A stretch of 64,000 nt of DNA from positions 1 through 64,000 of the forward strand of contig CAMAXT010000005.1 in assembly GCA_945862295.1 (NCBI GenBank), in the 5' to 3' direction. The notes under the pieces are model-generated. The model was not told the DNA's origin and ran no database searches. It saw only the letters and a list, made by a program, of their open reading frames with translations. Source of the stretch: Pseudobacteriovorax antillogorgiicola. GTDB taxonomy: Bacteria; Bdellovibrionota_B; Oligoflexia; Oligoflexales; CAIYRB01. Each line of letters starts with the position of its first letter. Position 1 is the first letter of the stretch. This document shows, piece after piece, positions 53,191-62,562 of the stretch. The translations under genes were made by a program, and so were the position numbers.

Positions 53191-54360
53191 ATGGCACGCG
53201 TAGAAGGTAAGCGGATAGCTAAAAAAGACACCGAGATCATCTCCCTAGGTAAGGACCTGTGCGAGAAGATGCTAGGCGAGCTAGAGCGGGCACAGCGGCC
53301 TATTCTTCGTGCGACAAAGTGTGCACTAGATAACTCTATATATAATGCAAAAATCGGCTTTTTGACCCCCGGGGACAAGAAGGTCTCTTCTGAATTGAAC
53401 GTGAGTTCAGTCAAAAAGATGACTCGTGCGATATTCATGTTAGAGATTCTACTTAGAAACGTCGAAATTTCTAACATCAACACGAAGCGTGAACTTTATT
53501 ACGTCGTTAAAGGTTATGTTAAGCACGAAGCCAAACTTCGTCCTCTCGATTTTACCGATCAGTCTGAGTCCGACTCAGTCATCGATTTTATCTGCGAGAT
53601 GATGGAAGCTTATCGCGAAGAACTAAACTGCGTAGCAGATGACCGAGGGGGTCAGACTTATTCCAAAAACTTAATCGTGACGGAGAAGGAGTTCGACGGC
53701 AACGAAGCGGTTGTTGACCTGTCTCTATTGGGTACCGCGCCTTACCAGCCACGTAACAGACCGCAGAATCTGGTTCTACAAGCTAAAAAGAAAATCGACT
53801 TCTGCATCATTATCGAGTCACAAGGTACAGCGAACACCCTTGTTGCCAATGGTTTCACTAAACGTCACAACTGTATTTTGATAGGTAGCCAAGGTGTTCC
53901 TTCGAACGCTGTACGTGCTTGGGTTAAAAGAATTCAAGATCAGTTATCTGTTCCTCTCTTTTTCTTTGGTGACCTCGACGCCTATACGATGCAAAACATT
54001 TTCCGCACGTTGAAGGCGGGATCGGCTGCATCACTTATCAGAAACTCCGAGTTCTGTGCTCCTGATGTTAAGTTCTTGGGCGTTCTTCCAGAAGACATCA
54101 AGAAATACGACCTGGTCGATTACGCCGTTAAAGAAAACGATCCTGCCGAAGCTCGGTCTCTCAAAAAAGCAAGAGACGCCCTTTCAAATGATCCATTCTT
54201 TAAAGACAAGAAGAACAAAGAGCTGACAGGTATTTTAGACTGGTTGGTTAAAAACAAGCGACGATGCGAACAGCAGTCCTTTATCTCAGTAGATCCTCGT
54301 GACCCGCAAATGATGGAAAAAATCATCATCGATAAAATTAAACGCGGTAACTACATTTAA
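53191..54360 (+). CDS. top6A: DNA topoisomerase VI subunit A (Spo11-like)
   Basis: A 389-residue DNA-cleaving subunit related to Spo11. The catalytic Tyr is in 'NTKRELYYVVKGYV' (family motif REIYY), and the Toprim domain has the acidic 'IIESQGTANTLVANGF' and 'FFGDLDAYTMQNIF', which bind Mg. It lies ten bases after subunit B with a probable common transcript, so the two form a complete type IIB enzyme able to relax and decatenate DNA. A hairpin terminator follows immediately. Confidence 0.93.
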   Translation: MARVEGKRIAKKDTEIISLGKDLCEKMLGELERAQRPILRATKCALDNSIYNAKIGFLTPGDKKVSSELNVSSVKKMTRAIFMLEILLRNVEISNINTKRELYYVVKGYVKHEAKLRPLDFTDQSESDSVIDFICEMMEAYREELNCVADDRGGQTYSKNLIVTEKEFDGNEAVVDLSLLGTAPYQPRNRPQNLVLQAKKKIDFCIIIESQGTANTLVANGFTKRHNCILIGSQGVPSNAVRAWVKRIQDQLSVPLFFFGDLDAYTMQNIFRTLKAGSAASLIRNSEFCAPDVKFLGVLPEDIKKYDLVDYAVKENDPAEARSLKKARDALSNDPFFKDKKNKELTGILDWLVKNKRRCEQQSFISVDPRDPQMMEKIIIDKIKRGNYI

Positions 54361-54373
54361 TAGTTTTCAAGGA

Positions 54374-54404
54374 AAAGGCTTCTATCAAGAAGCCTTTGCT
54401 TTTG
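54374..54404 (+). terminator. Rho-independent terminator after topoisomerase VI
   Basis: AAAGGCTTCT (54374-54383) and AGAAGCCTTT (54388-54397), loop ATCA, make a 10-bp stem with a T-rich flank. It overlaps the stop of the convergent cyclase-like gene and may serve both strands. Confidence 0.75.
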
Positions 54405-55236
54405 ACTTCAGAAGATGAGCAAAGGATGCACCTTCAGGTTTGCTGATCGCAACCAAATCGACTTTTCGAGTGAGACCTGGAATAGTTTGATTCGAAAAAC
54501 GGTCGATTTTACATTGTGGCGAGTAACCCTGAGCTTTCGCGGTTTCAAAAGCCCGTGATGTAACCAATGATTTAGCACCAACGATTTTGGTGTACTTTTC
54601 GAGTTTTGCAGTCGTATTGACCGCGTCACCAATGATTGTGAATTCCATACGACCACCGCCGCCAACAGCTCCAAAAACAACATCTCCGACGGAACATGCA
54701 GCTCTCAAATCAACAGTTGGAAGACCCAGCTCGCGCCTTTCTGACTGCCAAAGTTCCGTTTTAAAGAGAATTTCCTCTATCGATTTTAGCGCGTCCGCTG
54801 CGTATGTTGAACTCGAACCTACAGCTCCATAGTGTGCAAGTATGCCCGTAGCCACAAGTGTCACGTAAACCATGATTCCCCAAGAGACTGAGGCGCAAAC
54901 ACCTGAGAAAACTACCTGTCCTGGTTGGAGGTGTAGGCTTCGCATGACGATGAGTAGAAAGATGTAGCTAAACATCGGTGTAGTACCGATTGCTTCCTCA
55001 TTCGAAGAGTATTGAAAAAGTAACATCTGAATAAAGAAGAAATAGTCGACGGCAATAGATAGAGCGATGTCATACCATTCAAGTTTTTTAGTTAAAAGTC
55101 GGTTGATTGACCAGAGCCAGACCGTCATGTAGGTTGCGAAGAGTAAGGCGATCGGTAGTTGGTTGATCTTTAAGAGATTCCATCCGACATTTAGAACTAG
55201 CAGGCACCAGAGGCTGCAAACAAAAAACAGCTGCAC
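54385..55236 (-). CDS. Membrane cyclase remnant missing the metal-binding half
   Basis: A 283-residue frame from a GTG start: five or six membrane helices (residues 1-145), then only the C-terminal half of a class III adenylate/guanylate cyclase domain ('LRAACSVGDVVFGAVGGGGRMEFTIIGDAVNTTAKLEKYTKIVGAK'). The FADI-type Asp and the GDG-type Asp, which bind the two metals, should precede this but are absent; the membrane part joins directly to the alpha helix before the 'GxVVxGxxG' block. The transition-state Asn is kept ('VNTT') but the Arg is Lys. The frame is open about 40 codons further upstream without an ATG. I regard it as a catalytically dead protein or a decaying gene. Confidence 0.6.
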   Translation of the reverse strand: MQLFFVCSLWCLLVLNVGWNLLKINQLPIALLFATYMTVWLWSINRLLTKKLEWYDIALSIAVDYFFFIQMLLFQYSSNEEAIGTTPMFSYIFLLIVMRSLHLQPGQVVFSGVCASVSWGIMVYVTLVATGILAHYGAVGSSSTYAADALKSIEEILFKTELWQSERRELGLPTVDLRAACSVGDVVFGAVGGGGRMEFTIIGDAVNTTAKLEKYTKIVGAKSLVTSRAFETAKAQGYSPQCKIDRFSNQTIPGLTRKVDLVAISKPEGASFAHLLKSKAKAS

Positions 55237-55464
55237 GCCGTTGACGAAAAAAGCACGCCTAAGTTGATGCTCTAGGATCGCGCCTTTAGCTTGGTAGGTC
55301 TTCTTAGAGTTTTTTGGTTGCTGCTGCAGGTATACTTTCCAAATAAAAATCGATTGTTATCTATCGACAGTAAGTAAGGAAAACCGTAAATTGGAATTCT
55401 TGGAATATGATAAAAAACGGTCATTTTCCGAATGATTTCATGAAAAAAGCGACCGAGAATCTTT

Positions 55465-58400
55465 ATGCCAGGGTACCGCAGTTTAAAAAAATTATTCGAA
55501 GAACTGGAGAAAGTTCTGCAGACTCCCCAGTCTGTTCAGGTTTCGGGTCTACCTGACTCCGTGATTCAGCTTCTGCTTTCAAACGTTGTTCAACGAAAAC
55601 TTAATAACAAACTAATCATAGTGCTGCCGTCCCCACGCGAACTTTCTAGCTGGCTTCAGTTTTTCGAAGCGAATGGCTGCAATAGTGATGCCGGACCTTT
55701 ATGTACAGTGCTGCCTTTTTTCAGCAATTTCGGTAACGACCGATTCATCGATCATGGTGCGACACAGAAATCGCGGATGTTCTCTATAAGCCAACTGCTT
55801 GATAGCGATGTTCCCCAGATTATTTTGACGACCTTGCGTGGGCTTCTTCAGAAGACTGTATCCGCTAATCTCTTTCACGGGTGTGCATTCACTCTAACCG
55901 TCGAATCTGAGTATGATCAAGAACAGCTGGTCCAAACCGTTGCCGATTTAGGATATGTGCAAGCATCTGTCGTTGACGAGGAAGGGAAGTTTTCTGTTCG
56001 TGGCGGCATTTTTGATATCTTCCCATTGAATTCTTTGGCTCCGGTTCGAATCGAATTTATAGGTGATTCAATAGGTGCAATTAGAGAGTTTGACGTTCAG
56101 TCCCAGCGTTCTAAAGCTTCGAAAAAAAGTTGCAGGATTGGATTGGCTCATGAGTGGAGTGCGCCTTCTGCGAGCAGAAAAGAAGACGCTCAGAAAGTTT
56201 ATAATCATCTGCTAGATCAAAACATCCCGCAAGCCGATCGCGACGGGATGATCAACCAGTTTTTAAATGGCTTGTTTTTTAACGGCATCGATATGTTCGC
56301 ACCTTTTCTAAGGAAAGAATCGAGCTCCGGTTTGGAGCTGGCTGCTGGGGTAGGAGCTAGGTTTTTTTATCCAAAGACGCTAAATCAATGTCTGAAGGAC
56401 TATCTAGATTTCTTCGATGAAGTCTCCAGGAGTCGCGAAAGCGATATTGCGCGCGAGCGTCCGGTAGTTGACGTTGACTTTCATTTCTCAGAGGTCTCCG
56501 CCGAAGAGTCCTCTCTTCCGCCGCATCCATATGTAGAATTCGGCAATCCGTTTGTTTCCAATGAGGCCCACCATTTCCGAATGGAATCGCGGTTAGTTGT
56601 TGAGAATACCCCTCCGCTGTCCCAATCAGCGTCTGTCATGTTTGACCGCTGGATCGATGTCATTCAGGAAAGTCTTAATGCAGAAGTTAAAGTCGGCATT
56701 CTATACGTCGGTGACGAGCAAAGGGAGCGGATTGAGAATCTTCTAAATCACCGAAACCTTTCTTTCTCCGCAAAAAAGGATTTACTGCGTACAGCCCTTC
56801 AGGACAGCAAAGATTCGGTAGGCATTTATCTGTCGCAAGGTGATCTTGCGTCTCATATTAAACTTGCAGATTCAAATTGGTTGCTGATACCTGATCACAT
56901 TCTTTTCGGATCGCGGCCTCGTAGCAAAAAATCGGGTTCGCGCAAACTACAGAATTATCTTAGTTCCTTTGCCGACTTGAAAGCCGGCGATCTCGTCGTG
57001 CATGTCATGCACGGCATCGGCAAATACAATGGTCTCTCTAATTTATCGATTGGCGGCGCAAGCTCAGATTTCCTAGTTATTGAATACGCCGGCGCCGATA
57101 AGATCTATTTACCTGTTGATCGACTAAGTCTCCTTCAACGCTACACATCTGGTGGGGAAGGCGCGGCAGCGCACACTCTTGACCGTTTAGGCACCCAAAC
57201 TTGGGAAAAACGGAAATCGAAAGCTAGGGGTGCTGCCAAAGATATGGCGGCCGAGCTACTGAGCCTGCAAGCAAAACGGGCCATTGCTGACGCACCGCAT
57301 TTCTCCGCACCTGAAGATTCTTACTTTAAATTCGAAGCCTCTTTCCCTTACGAAGAAACCGAAGACCAGCTTAAAGCGATCATGGATGTCGAAGCAGACG
57401 TTCGGTCCGCGCGCGCCATGGACCGCCTCATTTGCGGCGATGTTGGTTTTGGCAAGACCGAAGTGGCTCTGCGCGCAGCATTTCGCGCGGTTCTTGAGGG
57501 TTACCAAGTTCTCGTCCTCGTACCGACTACAGTCCTCTGCTACCAACATTATCGAACATTCGCAGATCGTCTGACAAATTTTGGAGTAACCGTTGCTTAC
57601 GTTAATCGGTTTGTCAAAGGCGTCGACGAGAAGTCTGCAATTGATGGTCTTCAACGCGGAACCGTCGACATTCTGATCGGCACTCACCGTCTTTTGAGCA
57701 AAGACATCAAACCTAAACGTCTCGGTCTTTTGATTATCGATGAAGAGCAGCGCTTTGGTGTCACTCACAAAGAAAAACTCAAACACCTTCGTGCTGGCGC
57801 CCATGTTCTAACGTTGAGCGCAACTCCGATCCCACGCACTCTCCATCTTGCGATGGTTGGTCTGCGCGACATCTCTCTCATTGCAACCCCGCCTCAGGAA
57901 CGTATTGCGATCAAGACCTACGTGTCCCGCTTTGACGACGAGTTGATCAAAGACGCAATTGAAAGTGAAATTCGGCGGGGTGGACAAGTATTCTTTGTCC
58001 ATAACCGGGTTGAAGATATCGAAGAAGTCGCGTCTTACCTTAAGCGTTTAATTCCAAAAACCGAAGTGCGTGTCGGTCACGGCCAAATGCGTGAGCATCA
58101 ACTTGAAAAAGTGATCCTTGATTTTGTTGAGCACAAATTTCCCGTTCTCCTTTGCACGACGATTATCGAGTCGGGCATTGATATGCCAAACGTCAACACC
58201 CTCATCGTCAATCGCGCCGACCGTTTCGGACTAGCACAGCTCTATCAGCTGCGCGGTCGCGTTGGACGCTCTAGTCGGCAGGCTTACGCGTATTTCATGA
58301 CACCTGCTGTTGAAACCCTAACGGAAGACGCGCAAAAACGCCTAGATATCCTCTCCGCATTTCAAGAGCTCGGCGCTGGATTTCAAATCGCAAGCTTTGA

Positions 58401-58992
58401 TCTAGAGATGCGCGGTGCAGGTAACTTGCTTGGCGGTGATCAGTCTGGCCATGCGTCAACAGTTGGACTCGAGCTGTATACTCAGATGCTTGATGAAGCG
58501 ATCGCAGAGGTTCGCGGTGAAGCCGTTCGTCAACGCCGTGATACCGAGATCAAAGTTCCCGTTAACGCGTTCATCCCAATGTCCTACATCGCAGCAGAGC
58601 GGCAGCGTCTTCATATGTATAAGTCGATTTTTGGTTGCGAATCAGACGGTGAACTCAGGCAGCTCCGTGATGATTTGCGCGATCGCTACGGTGAAGAGCC
58701 AGCTGAAGTACAGTTACTCTTCTTAGTCGCGCGGCTGAAAATGCGTCTCGCCGCAATGAACGCTGTTCGCCTGAGCGCGGGCAAAGGCGTCTACGAGATA
58801 GTATTCGGAGTCCTCGACAATTCTTTTATCGACCGACTGATGCGCGCGGTCAAAATGCATCCCGAAACTTATCAACTTGCTCCAGATAACCGTTTACTGA
58901 TCAAAGGCGAAACACCAGCCGGTGGCCAAATCAAAAGACAGGAAGAGATGCTTACAGCGCTTCTCTCAAAGATAATTCCCCTTTCAGAATAG
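55465..58992 (+). CDS. mfd: Transcription-repair coupling factor Mfd
   Basis: A 1175-residue SF2 translocase that removes stalled RNA polymerase and recruits UvrA to the lesion. Domains in order: UvrB-like N-terminal modules (1-~350), a linker, the RNA-polymerase-interaction domain with 'LKAGDLVVHVMHGIGKYNGL', the helicase core with Walker A 'ICGDVGFGKTEVALRA', 'IIDEEQRFGV' (DEEQ box), 'TLSATPIPRTLHLAM', 'TTIIESGIDMPNVNTLIV' and 'QLYQLRGRVGRSSRQAYAYF', and the C-terminal TRCF domain. The start is ATG, with GACCGAGAAT upstream and no strong Shine-Dalgarno. Confidence 0.97.
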   Translation: MPGYRSLKKLFEELEKVLQTPQSVQVSGLPDSVIQLLLSNVVQRKLNNKLIIVLPSPRELSSWLQFFEANGCNSDAGPLCTVLPFFSNFGNDRFIDHGATQKSRMFSISQLLDSDVPQIILTTLRGLLQKTVSANLFHGCAFTLTVESEYDQEQLVQTVADLGYVQASVVDEEGKFSVRGGIFDIFPLNSLAPVRIEFIGDSIGAIREFDVQSQRSKASKKSCRIGLAHEWSAPSASRKEDAQKVYNHLLDQNIPQADRDGMINQFLNGLFFNGIDMFAPFLRKESSSGLELAAGVGARFFYPKTLNQCLKDYLDFFDEVSRSRESDIARERPVVDVDFHFSEVSAEESSLPPHPYVEFGNPFVSNEAHHFRMESRLVVENTPPLSQSASVMFDRWIDVIQESLNAEVKVGILYVGDEQRERIENLLNHRNLSFSAKKDLLRTALQDSKDSVGIYLSQGDLASHIKLADSNWLLIPDHILFGSRPRSKKSGSRKLQNYLSSFADLKAGDLVVHVMHGIGKYNGLSNLSIGGASSDFLVIEYAGADKIYLPVDRLSLLQRYTSGGEGAAAHTLDRLGTQTWEKRKSKARGAAKDMAAELLSLQAKRAIADAPHFSAPEDSYFKFEASFPYEETEDQLKAIMDVEADVRSARAMDRLICGDVGFGKTEVALRAAFRAVLEGYQVLVLVPTTVLCYQHYRTFADRLTNFGVTVAYVNRFVKGVDEKSAIDGLQRGTVDILIGTHRLLSKDIKPKRLGLLIIDEEQRFGVTHKEKLKHLRAGAHVLTLSATPIPRTLHLAMVGLRDISLIATPPQERIAIKTYVSRFDDELIKDAIESEIRRGGQVFFVHNRVEDIEEVASYLKRLIPKTEVRVGHGQMREHQLEKVILDFVEHKFPVLLCTTIIESGIDMPNVNTLIVNRADRFGLAQLYQLRGRVGRSSRQAYAYFMTPAVETLTEDAQKRLDILSAFQELGAGFQIASFDLEMRGAGNLLGGDQSGHASTVGLELYTQMLDEAIAEVRGEAVRQRRDTEIKVPVNAFIPMSYIAAERQRLHMYKSIFGCESDGELRQLRDDLRDRYGEEPAEVQLLFLVARLKMRLAAMNAVRLSAGKGVYEIVFGVLDNSFIDRLMRAVKMHPETYQLAPDNRLLIKGETPAGGQIKRQEEMLTALLSKIIPLSE

Positions 58993-59075
58993 ATGGTTAG
59001 ATTCAACGTGGGTCACTTTATGAACAGCCGCAAATATGCTAAACTTTCTATGTTCCCCGGAAAAAGGAGTGAGAA

Positions 59076-60080
59076 TTGTTTAAGCACTGGTACCTCATTG
59101 CGTCGGTCGTGTGCTTCGCGCTAGGCGCATATGTCTGGAAGATTGGAAGCAAGATCACACCTGCTTCATTGGCTGCAAGTCAGCTAGAACGATCGAGCTC
59201 CACGAAATTTGGCTCTGTCATTGTCGAGGTCGGCAAAGAAAAAATCCTTCGCGACGATGTGGAGTGGGAGTATCAGCTTCTAACTCATGGCATTACTGAT
59301 GCGTCCAACCTAACACCTATCCCAAACCTTGGCTCAAAGATTCACTCTGAGCTTGGTCCGCTTAGGCGATCAATTCTAGAAAGCCTCATCGAGCGAAAAT
59401 TACTTTACGCTATGGTTCGCCGTGACGAAGGATTTGATGGCACCAATGCTGCGAGATACAGCGATTGCCTAACCGAATGGCAAAAGGCAGGTACTGCTCT
59501 TCCTCCCGAAGTGTCGGGAAGTAGAGCACGTGAGCGACTAAAGTCACGACTGTGCGAGCGCTCGATCGTTGAGCAGTACTTATCTGAGATCGTCTACAAA
59601 GAGGCGGTTGTAACAGAATCCGAGATTACTGAGTATTTTAAGAGCCGTGTAGAAGTATTGGGCGTTTCCGAACAGATTGTCATCAGGCAGATCGTTGTAG
59701 CTGATGAGACCACAGCAAAAAAAGTTAGCAACCAAACTACTTCCAGTAATTTCTCAGACATGGCCCGTCAATATTCAATCACTCCCGAAGGAAAATCTGG
59801 CGGACGCCTTGGCCCTTTTGGAAAGCATAAGATGCCAACCTTCTTCGAAGCTGCATTCGCCATGAAAAAGGGTCAAATCAGTACAGTTTTGAAGTCCAAT
59901 TACGGCTATCACATCATGATCGTTGATGAAAGAATCGCCGAACACAATCAAAGCTTCGATGAAGCACGTCCTGCAATTCATAAAAAACTTCTTACTGAGA
60001 AAAAAGAAGCTGCCTATCGCGATTGGGTGGAGCTCGCCTTAGTTGCGATTAGCGTCAAAGCGCCTTCGGCTCTTTGGTAG
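59076..60080 (+). CDS. Membrane-anchored parvulin-type prolyl isomerase (PpiC)
   Basis: A 334-residue protein with an N-terminal anchor or signal ('WYLIASVVCFALGAYVW'), a SurA-N-like helical segment and one PpiC parvulin domain ('IRQIVVADETTAKKV', 'FSDMARQYSITPEGKSGGRLGPFGKHKMPTFFEAAFAMKKGQIST', 'YGYHIMIVDER'). It is expected to help outer-membrane or exported proteins fold. Initiation is at a TTG with AAGGAG seven bases upstream. It lies between mfd and a second, similar isomerase gene. Confidence 0.87.
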   Translation: MFKHWYLIASVVCFALGAYVWKIGSKITPASLAASQLERSSSTKFGSVIVEVGKEKILRDDVEWEYQLLTHGITDASNLTPIPNLGSKIHSELGPLRRSILESLIERKLLYAMVRRDEGFDGTNAARYSDCLTEWQKAGTALPPEVSGSRARERLKSRLCERSIVEQYLSEIVYKEAVVTESEITEYFKSRVEVLGVSEQIVIRQIVVADETTAKKVSNQTTSSNFSDMARQYSITPEGKSGGRLGPFGKHKMPTFFEAAFAMKKGQISTVLKSNYGYHIMIVDERIAEHNQSFDEARPAIHKKLLTEKKEAAYRDWVELALVAISVKAPSALW

Positions 60081-60150
60081 GATAAAAAAACCTTCCTTTT
60101 TTCAGTCCAACGGATAATCTATCCATTCGAATCACTTTTTTGGTGAGAAC

Positions 60151-61116
60151 ATGACTAAATTTAAATGCTTACTTGGTGCAGCGATATTTTGTGTGGCTGC
60201 AACTTCTGTCATTGCTCAAGAGGTTATCCTCGACCGTATCGTCGCAATCGTTGATGGATCACCGATTCTTTACAGCGAGATCCAGGACAAAATCACCAAG
60301 GGACCTCTCGTCATGGTTTCGGAATATCCAGCCGAAGAGACAGCTCCGCCAGCCGAGCGCGCATTGCAAGATGCCATCAACTTCGAGCTAGTGATTACCA
60401 AAGCTAGAGAGATGGAAATCGACGTCTTAGATGACGAAGTCGACGCCGAGATCAAGATGTTCCTTGATAGCAAGAATCTGACAATGGAAGACTTGACGAA
60501 ACACTTAGCGACCCAAGATACAACGATTCTAGACTATAAAACAGACTTCAAAGACCAGATGATTTTCCGCCGTTTCCAAGGCCGCGTCATCAATCCTTTG
60601 GTTAAGATCACCGACAAAGACATCGAAACTTACTACCTAAAACGCTCGGGATCGACCTCTGATCTTGTAGAACTTGTTCTCCGTCAGATCTTGATTTCAG
60701 TCGCCGGCAATGCCTCTGAAGACATCGTCGAAGCAAAACGCAAGCTATCTGCTGAAGTCCACCAAAAACTCCTCGATGGTATGGCTTTCGCTGAAGCTGC
60801 GAAGATTTATTCGGATGAGGAAAAAGCACGCGACAATGGCGGACTGATGAATCCTATCAAACTAAAAGACTTGGTTGGAACAATCCGCACCGAAGTCGAG
60901 ACTCTCGACATCGGGCAATTCACATTGCCAGTTCGAACATCCCTTGGATTCCATGTGTTCTTTTTAGAAGAGAAAAGATTTGCTGGCAGTCAAGAGTTCC
61001 AGCAGCAAAAGCGTCAGCTTGAGTTCGAACTTCGGACACTTGAGTTGCAAGCTCAAACGCGTCGCTGGCTGCAGGAGCAACGGCAAAAAACCAAAGTTGA
61101 GATCGTAAAAGAATAA
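60151..61116 (+). CDS. SurA-like periplasmic chaperone/prolyl isomerase
   Basis: A 321-residue exported protein with signal peptide ending at 'VIAQ', then the SurA N-terminal motif 'VILDRIVAIVDGSPILYSEIQDKI', and a single parvulin domain ('LRQILISVAG', 'FAEAAKIYSDEEKARDNGGLMNPIKL', 'TSLGFHVFFLEEKR'). E. coli SurA is longer with two parvulin domains. The motif 'DRIVAIVDxxxI' identifies the SurA group, which escorts beta-barrel proteins through the periplasm. It is 70 bases after the ppiC gene and probably co-transcribed. Confidence 0.9.
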   Translation: MTKFKCLLGAAIFCVAATSVIAQEVILDRIVAIVDGSPILYSEIQDKITKGPLVMVSEYPAEETAPPAERALQDAINFELVITKAREMEIDVLDDEVDAEIKMFLDSKNLTMEDLTKHLATQDTTILDYKTDFKDQMIFRRFQGRVINPLVKITDKDIETYYLKRSGSTSDLVELVLRQILISVAGNASEDIVEAKRKLSAEVHQKLLDGMAFAEAAKIYSDEEKARDNGGLMNPIKLKDLVGTIRTEVETLDIGQFTLPVRTSLGFHVFFLEEKRFAGSQEFQQQKRQLEFELRTLELQAQTRRWLQEQRQKTKVEIVKE

Positions 61117-61869
61117 TCAGCTCGGACCAGCGCGGCCTTCTCTCTCACAGATCGCGCTGATTTCGGACTCTTCGGTTAAATGTCCCGCCAGTATTTTTCC
61201 CGCGTAATTACTCACGCATCCCATCTTAGTATTACCAGGCAGGCCGCCATCAGTCTCTATTTGTACGGCAAGCCAGCTATTTCCAGGCCGTCCTTCGGGC
61301 AAACCATCAACAATTGTAAATGACAAAAGATTTTCTTGTGCATTCAGCGGCACCGCGTGGAATTCACCTTTTGCGGCTACAAAAATATGCGTCGTTGTTG
61401 GCGGCTGAACTTCGGATTGAAACACTACATCGGTCACCCTGAAGAGGATATTTCGCCCGAAGCTAGACATCTTGGTGGGATCTCCCCGGAAAACATCTGC
61501 CCGAAAGCTTCCGGCAACCATCCCAGTCTGCGGATCTTTCAAAAATGCACTTGGGTTCAATGCTGAACTAGCGGCGAAATAACGAGACTCTCGTGTCATC
61601 CGCATATCTTCCTTGATCTGCTGCCAAAAATCTCTACCCTTATCGGCGACTTGAGTTCTATAAATGTGACTGAGCACGGCGCTCTTTGGGTTATAGAGGG
61701 CGAGAAGGGGCTGATCGACCCCAAATATCCGAAACAAGTATGTTCCAACTCCAGGGTCATCTTGGCCCTTGCTTTCTTCCAGTTTAGGCAGAAGTTCAGG
61801 TTCGTTTTTTGCTGGAGAGAAGCATCCCGAAGTCAAAACCATTGCTAGGGCCATCATTGTCCATTTCAT
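61117..61869 (-). CDS. Lipoprotein of unknown function
   Basis: A 250-residue lipoprotein from the ATG at 61869 (GGAGATGG three bases before it), signal 'MALAMVLTSGC' with lipobox 'LTSGC'. The mature region is not recognised; it has beta-rich segments ('GSFRADVFRGDPTKMSSFGRNILFRVTDVVF') and ends with two Cys ('GCVSNYAG', 'ISAICERE'). The ORF track extends 21 codons further upstream, which lacks a ribosome-binding site. It abuts the stop of the SurA-like gene on the other strand. Confidence 0.72.
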   Translation of the reverse strand: MKWTMMALAMVLTSGCFSPAKNEPELLPKLEESKGQDDPGVGTYLFRIFGVDQPLLALYNPKSAVLSHIYRTQVADKGRDFWQQIKEDMRMTRESRYFAASSALNPSAFLKDPQTGMVAGSFRADVFRGDPTKMSSFGRNILFRVTDVVFQSEVQPPTTTHIFVAAKGEFHAVPLNAQENLLSFTIVDGLPEGRPGNSWLAVQIETDGGLPGNTKMGCVSNYAGKILAGHLTEESEISAICEREGRAGPS

Positions 61870-62183
61870 TTTCCATCTCCTCGATTTACCTATATATTCT
61901 AGCACGCCTTGCCCATAAGTGCCGTCCTTCAAGGCCCTCGCCTGAAGCGGTATCTAAGGATCCTATTAAAAAAATTATATTTGGATCTAGTTTCGGGTTG
62001 ACACTCTCGCCCCGTTTGCATACAACCTGACCCCTCAGGTAAGCCTGCTTTAAGCAAGCCTATGCCATTCTTAGTCTGGCTGACGTATTTCCTCATCAAA
62101 GCCAGTTACTTATGGTCTATGCCGAATTAGGGCTCACCTGCCAAAGTCAAAACGAACGTATAAATTTAAGAAAGCGGATTCAT
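61870..62183 (+). other. S10 operon upstream region and leader
   Basis: 314 bases between the divergent lipoprotein and rpsJ genes. It contains the rpsJ promoter (listed separately), after which the leader of about 150 nt includes the short inverted element TGCTTTAAGCA near 62048-62058. There is no convincing small ORF; the ORF-track extension of rpsJ to 62112 is not family-like. A leader of this length could hold an attenuator, as in E. coli S10, but I see no clear terminator hairpin. Confidence 0.5.
61998..62026 (+). promoter_or_regulatory. Sigma-70-type promoter of the S10 operon
   Basis: TTGACA (61998-62003), 17-bp spacer and TACAAC (62021-62026): a perfect -35 and a 4/6 -10 at ideal spacing, about 160 bases before the rpsJ start. 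Confidence 0.65.
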
Positions 62184-62495
62184 ATGGAAAGTCAAAAAAT
62201 TCGCATCCGTCTGCGTGGGTACGATTACAGATTGTTAGATCAATCTGCTGCAGACATTGTCGAGCGCGCTAAGCGGACCGGCGCACGTGTAGCTGGCCCA
62301 ATCCCTTTGCCGACTGGCATTAGCAAGTACACAGTACTTCGCTCCCCGCATGTTGACAAAAAATCGCGTGAACAGTTTGAAATTCGTACGCATAAGCGTG
62401 TGATCGATATCCTCGAGCCTAAGCAGCAAACAATCGACGCTCTCATGAAACTCGATCTTGCTTCTGGTGTGGATGTGGAAATCAAACTCTACTGA
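62184..62495 (+). CDS. rpsJ: 30S ribosomal protein S10
   Basis: A 103-residue ribosomal protein, also known as the antitermination factor NusE. '[39 protein letters not shown]' and '[16 protein letters not shown]' are standard. The start is the ATG at 62184; the ORF track includes 24 extra non-conserved codons. First gene of the S10 cluster, followed by rplC after 67 bases. Confidence 0.98.
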   Translation: MESQKIRIRLRGYDYRLLDQSAADIVERAKRTGARVAGPIPLPTGISKYTVLRSPHVDKKSREQFEIRTHKRVIDILEPKQQTIDALMKLDLASGVDVEIKLY

Positions 62496-62562
62496 GTTTT
62501 GTAACTGATTAACCAAGGGCTGACGTGAATCACCCCTTTAATTTACTGACAGGTTGAAACGA

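Noticed and set aside
57256-57804. 182-residue minus-strand ORF inside mfd
   Set aside because: It is antisense to the conserved helicase core of mfd and has no recognisable domain or ribosome-binding site.
62033-62183. L4-responsive S10 leader as in E. coli
   Set aside because: Only short inverted elements are visible and no attenuator hairpin with T-run; the mechanism is not known outside gammaproteobacteria to my knowledge.
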